Source of the DNA: PALSA-693 sp963834725
Lineage (GTDB): Bacteria; Actinomycetota; Acidimicrobiia; Acidimicrobiales; Palsa-688
Assembly (NCBI GenBank): GCA_963834725.1
Contig: CAWICN010000001.1
Coordinates: 2,356,001 to 2,420,000 of the forward strand
Direction of reading: 5' to 3'
Length of the DNA: 64,000 nt
The position numbers and the translations under genes were made by a program. Positions within the stretch are counted from its first letter, which is position 1; every line of letters starts with the position of its first letter. The notes beneath the pieces are model-generated. The model did not search any database. It was not told where the DNA came from and worked only from the letters and a program-made list of their open reading frames with translations. Positions 63,092 through 64,000 of this stretch are shown here, piece by piece.

Positions 63092-64000
63092 TCACGAGAT
63101 GGACCCGATCTGATCTGGGACGTCCGAGTTGGATCGTTCGAGAGTTTCCTGGTCCAGGGGCTCGGTTGTGTAGTCGGCCAGGTCGGCCTGGCGGGTCGCA
63201 TGGAACAGGTCGACGTTGCGGTAGGGGTAGTTGACCGTCACCCGGCCCCGGGAGTTGCGGTAGTAGGTCTCCATCCCGGGATGGGTCCAGACCATTTTCT
63301 CGTGGGCTCGTTCGAGCGCGTCGTTGTAGCGGTCGTGAACGTCCTGGCGGCATTCGACCGCGCCGATGCCCTGGTCGGCCATCTGGCGAAGCAGGTCCAT
63401 GATGTAGTGGAGCTGCATCTCGATGACGAAGATGAGGCTGCCGCCATGGCCGGGTTGGGTGTTGGGCCCGTAAAGGCAGAAGAAGTTAGGGAAGTCGGGG
63501 ATGGCGAGGCCGAGGTAGGCCCGGGCGTCGTCGTCGTCCCACACCTCGCGGAGACTGCGACCCGAACGGCCCCGCACTTCGAACGCGGTGAGGAAGCGCA
63601 GCACGTCGAAGCCCGTAGCCACGACGAGGACGTCGGCCTCATGCTCGGTTCCGTCGGCCGTGACGATGGTGTTGCCCCGGATCTCCTCGACGCTGTCGGT
63701 GACCAGCTGCACTCTGTCGTTGGTGAGCATCCGGTACCAGCCGTTGTCCATCAGCATCCGCTTGCCATACGGGGGATAGGGCGGGACGACCTGGTCGAAC
63801 AGGTCGGTCCGGTCGCCGAGCTCGCTGGCGATGTACCGGGTGAAATACTCGCGGTGGCCATCGTTGATGGCGTTGAGCGATCGTTCGGGGTGCTCCCACG
63901 CCGGGTCCTTCTGTAGAGCCCGGTGAATCTTGTCGTTAAACGTCCAGCCCAGCCGCATCCGGTACCACGATTGGTACAGCGGTACTTCCTTCAGCAGGAA
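63092..64000 (-). CDS. Flavin-containing monooxygenase / Baeyer-Villiger type, 5' end outside window
   Basis: The frame is open to the right end of the window, so the N-terminal FAD-binding part is missing. Seen are PYPPYGKRMLMDNGWYRML, the ATGFD motif in VVATGFDVLRFL, and FFCLYGPNTQPGHGGSL, all typical of the C-terminal half of BVMO/FMO enzymes, which insert oxygen next to a carbonyl or oxygenate N or S using NADPH and FAD. About 300 residues are present. Confidence 0.85.
   Translation of the reverse strand, partial: FLLKEVPLYQSWYRMRLGWTFNDKIHRALQKDPAWEHPERSLNAINDGHREYFTRYIASELGDRTDLFDQVVPPYPPYGKRMLMDNGWYRMLTNDRVQLVTDSVEEIRGNTIVTADGTEHEADVLVVATGFDVLRFLTAFEVRGRSGRSLREVWDDDDARAYLGLAIPDFPNFFCLYGPNTQPGHGGSLIFVIEMQLHYIMDLLRQMADQGIGAVECRQDVHDRYNDALERAHEKMVWTHPGMETYYRNSRGRVTVNYPYRNVDLFHATRQADLADYTTEPLDQETLERSNSDVPDQIGSIS

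Noticed and set aside
1..64000. tRNA or rRNA genes
   Set aside because: I looked for T-loop-like GTTCGA contexts and rRNA landmarks and found none convincing; a covariance-model scan would settle this.

Overview
The window comes from a high-GC actinobacterium. Deazaflavin- and F420/FMN-type enzymes (DDN-like nitroreductase, two luciferase-like oxidoreductases), a mycothiol-type maleylpyruvate isomerase-family protein, a SARP-type regulator, frequent GTG starts, strong purine-rich ribosome sites and ATGA/GTGA gene overlaps all point that way. The class cannot be fixed from sequence alone; an Acidimicrobiia-like or related soil/metagenome lineage is my guess. No rRNA, tRNA or CRISPR array was seen.

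Layout. 0-14.6 kb: scattered hydrolases (two alpha/beta hydrolases, two CocE/NonD hydrolases, one MBL-fold enzyme), an AlkZ-like winged-helix protein, VOC and OmdA-like proteins, several gene remnants (Glu/Leu dehydrogenase, beta-lactamase-family hydrolase, AAC(2')-type acetyltransferase, nucleotidyltransferase-like), a 116-bp MITE-like element, and an ECF sigma gene followed by two tiny coupled genes. 14.8-21 kb: an AT-richer stretch with a 1375-aa SARP/cyclase/AAA/TPR regulator preceded by a 35-bp tandem repeat and two palindromes, then two uncharacterised genes. 21.1-22.9 kb: a secreted metallopeptidase-like/tectonin protein with a frameshift in a G8 run.

23.1-31.5 kb holds the most interesting locus: seven same-strand, mostly overlapping genes. 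They encode a circularly permuted ATP-grasp ligase, an MFS exporter, SbnA- and SbnB-like enzymes for L-2,3-diaminopropionate, a heme-oxygenase-like diiron enzyme, a second ATP-grasp ligase and a FemAB/GNAT-like transferase. Together they read as a compact non-NRPS biosynthetic cluster for an oxidised or capped diaminopropionate peptide.

31.5-35.6 kb: simple-sequence repeats, a secreted HAF-repeat protein, DDN-like, ferritin-like and mycothiol-type proteins. 35.7-50.5 kb: a belt rich in broken genes (deaminase, MFS, two sulfotransferases, response regulator, thioesterase, winged-helix protein, VOC, Nudix, sugar kinase, S9 peptidase) mixed with intact ones (phasin + XRE pair, alcohol dehydrogenase, phosphotransferase, secreted beta-propeller), plus the second copy of the MITE. 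Several breaks are single-base changes in homopolymers, so part of this may be sequencing error. 50.5-64 kb: intact catabolic/housekeeping genes: a VOC protein, an AcoR-like activator with a zinc-ribbon protein, LLM oxidoreductase and lactonase-like MBL enzyme, RarA, a phosphotransferase operon, a collagen-like surface protein, an HhH-like protein, an adenylate-cyclase-domain protein, an LLM enzyme and a truncated flavin monooxygenase.
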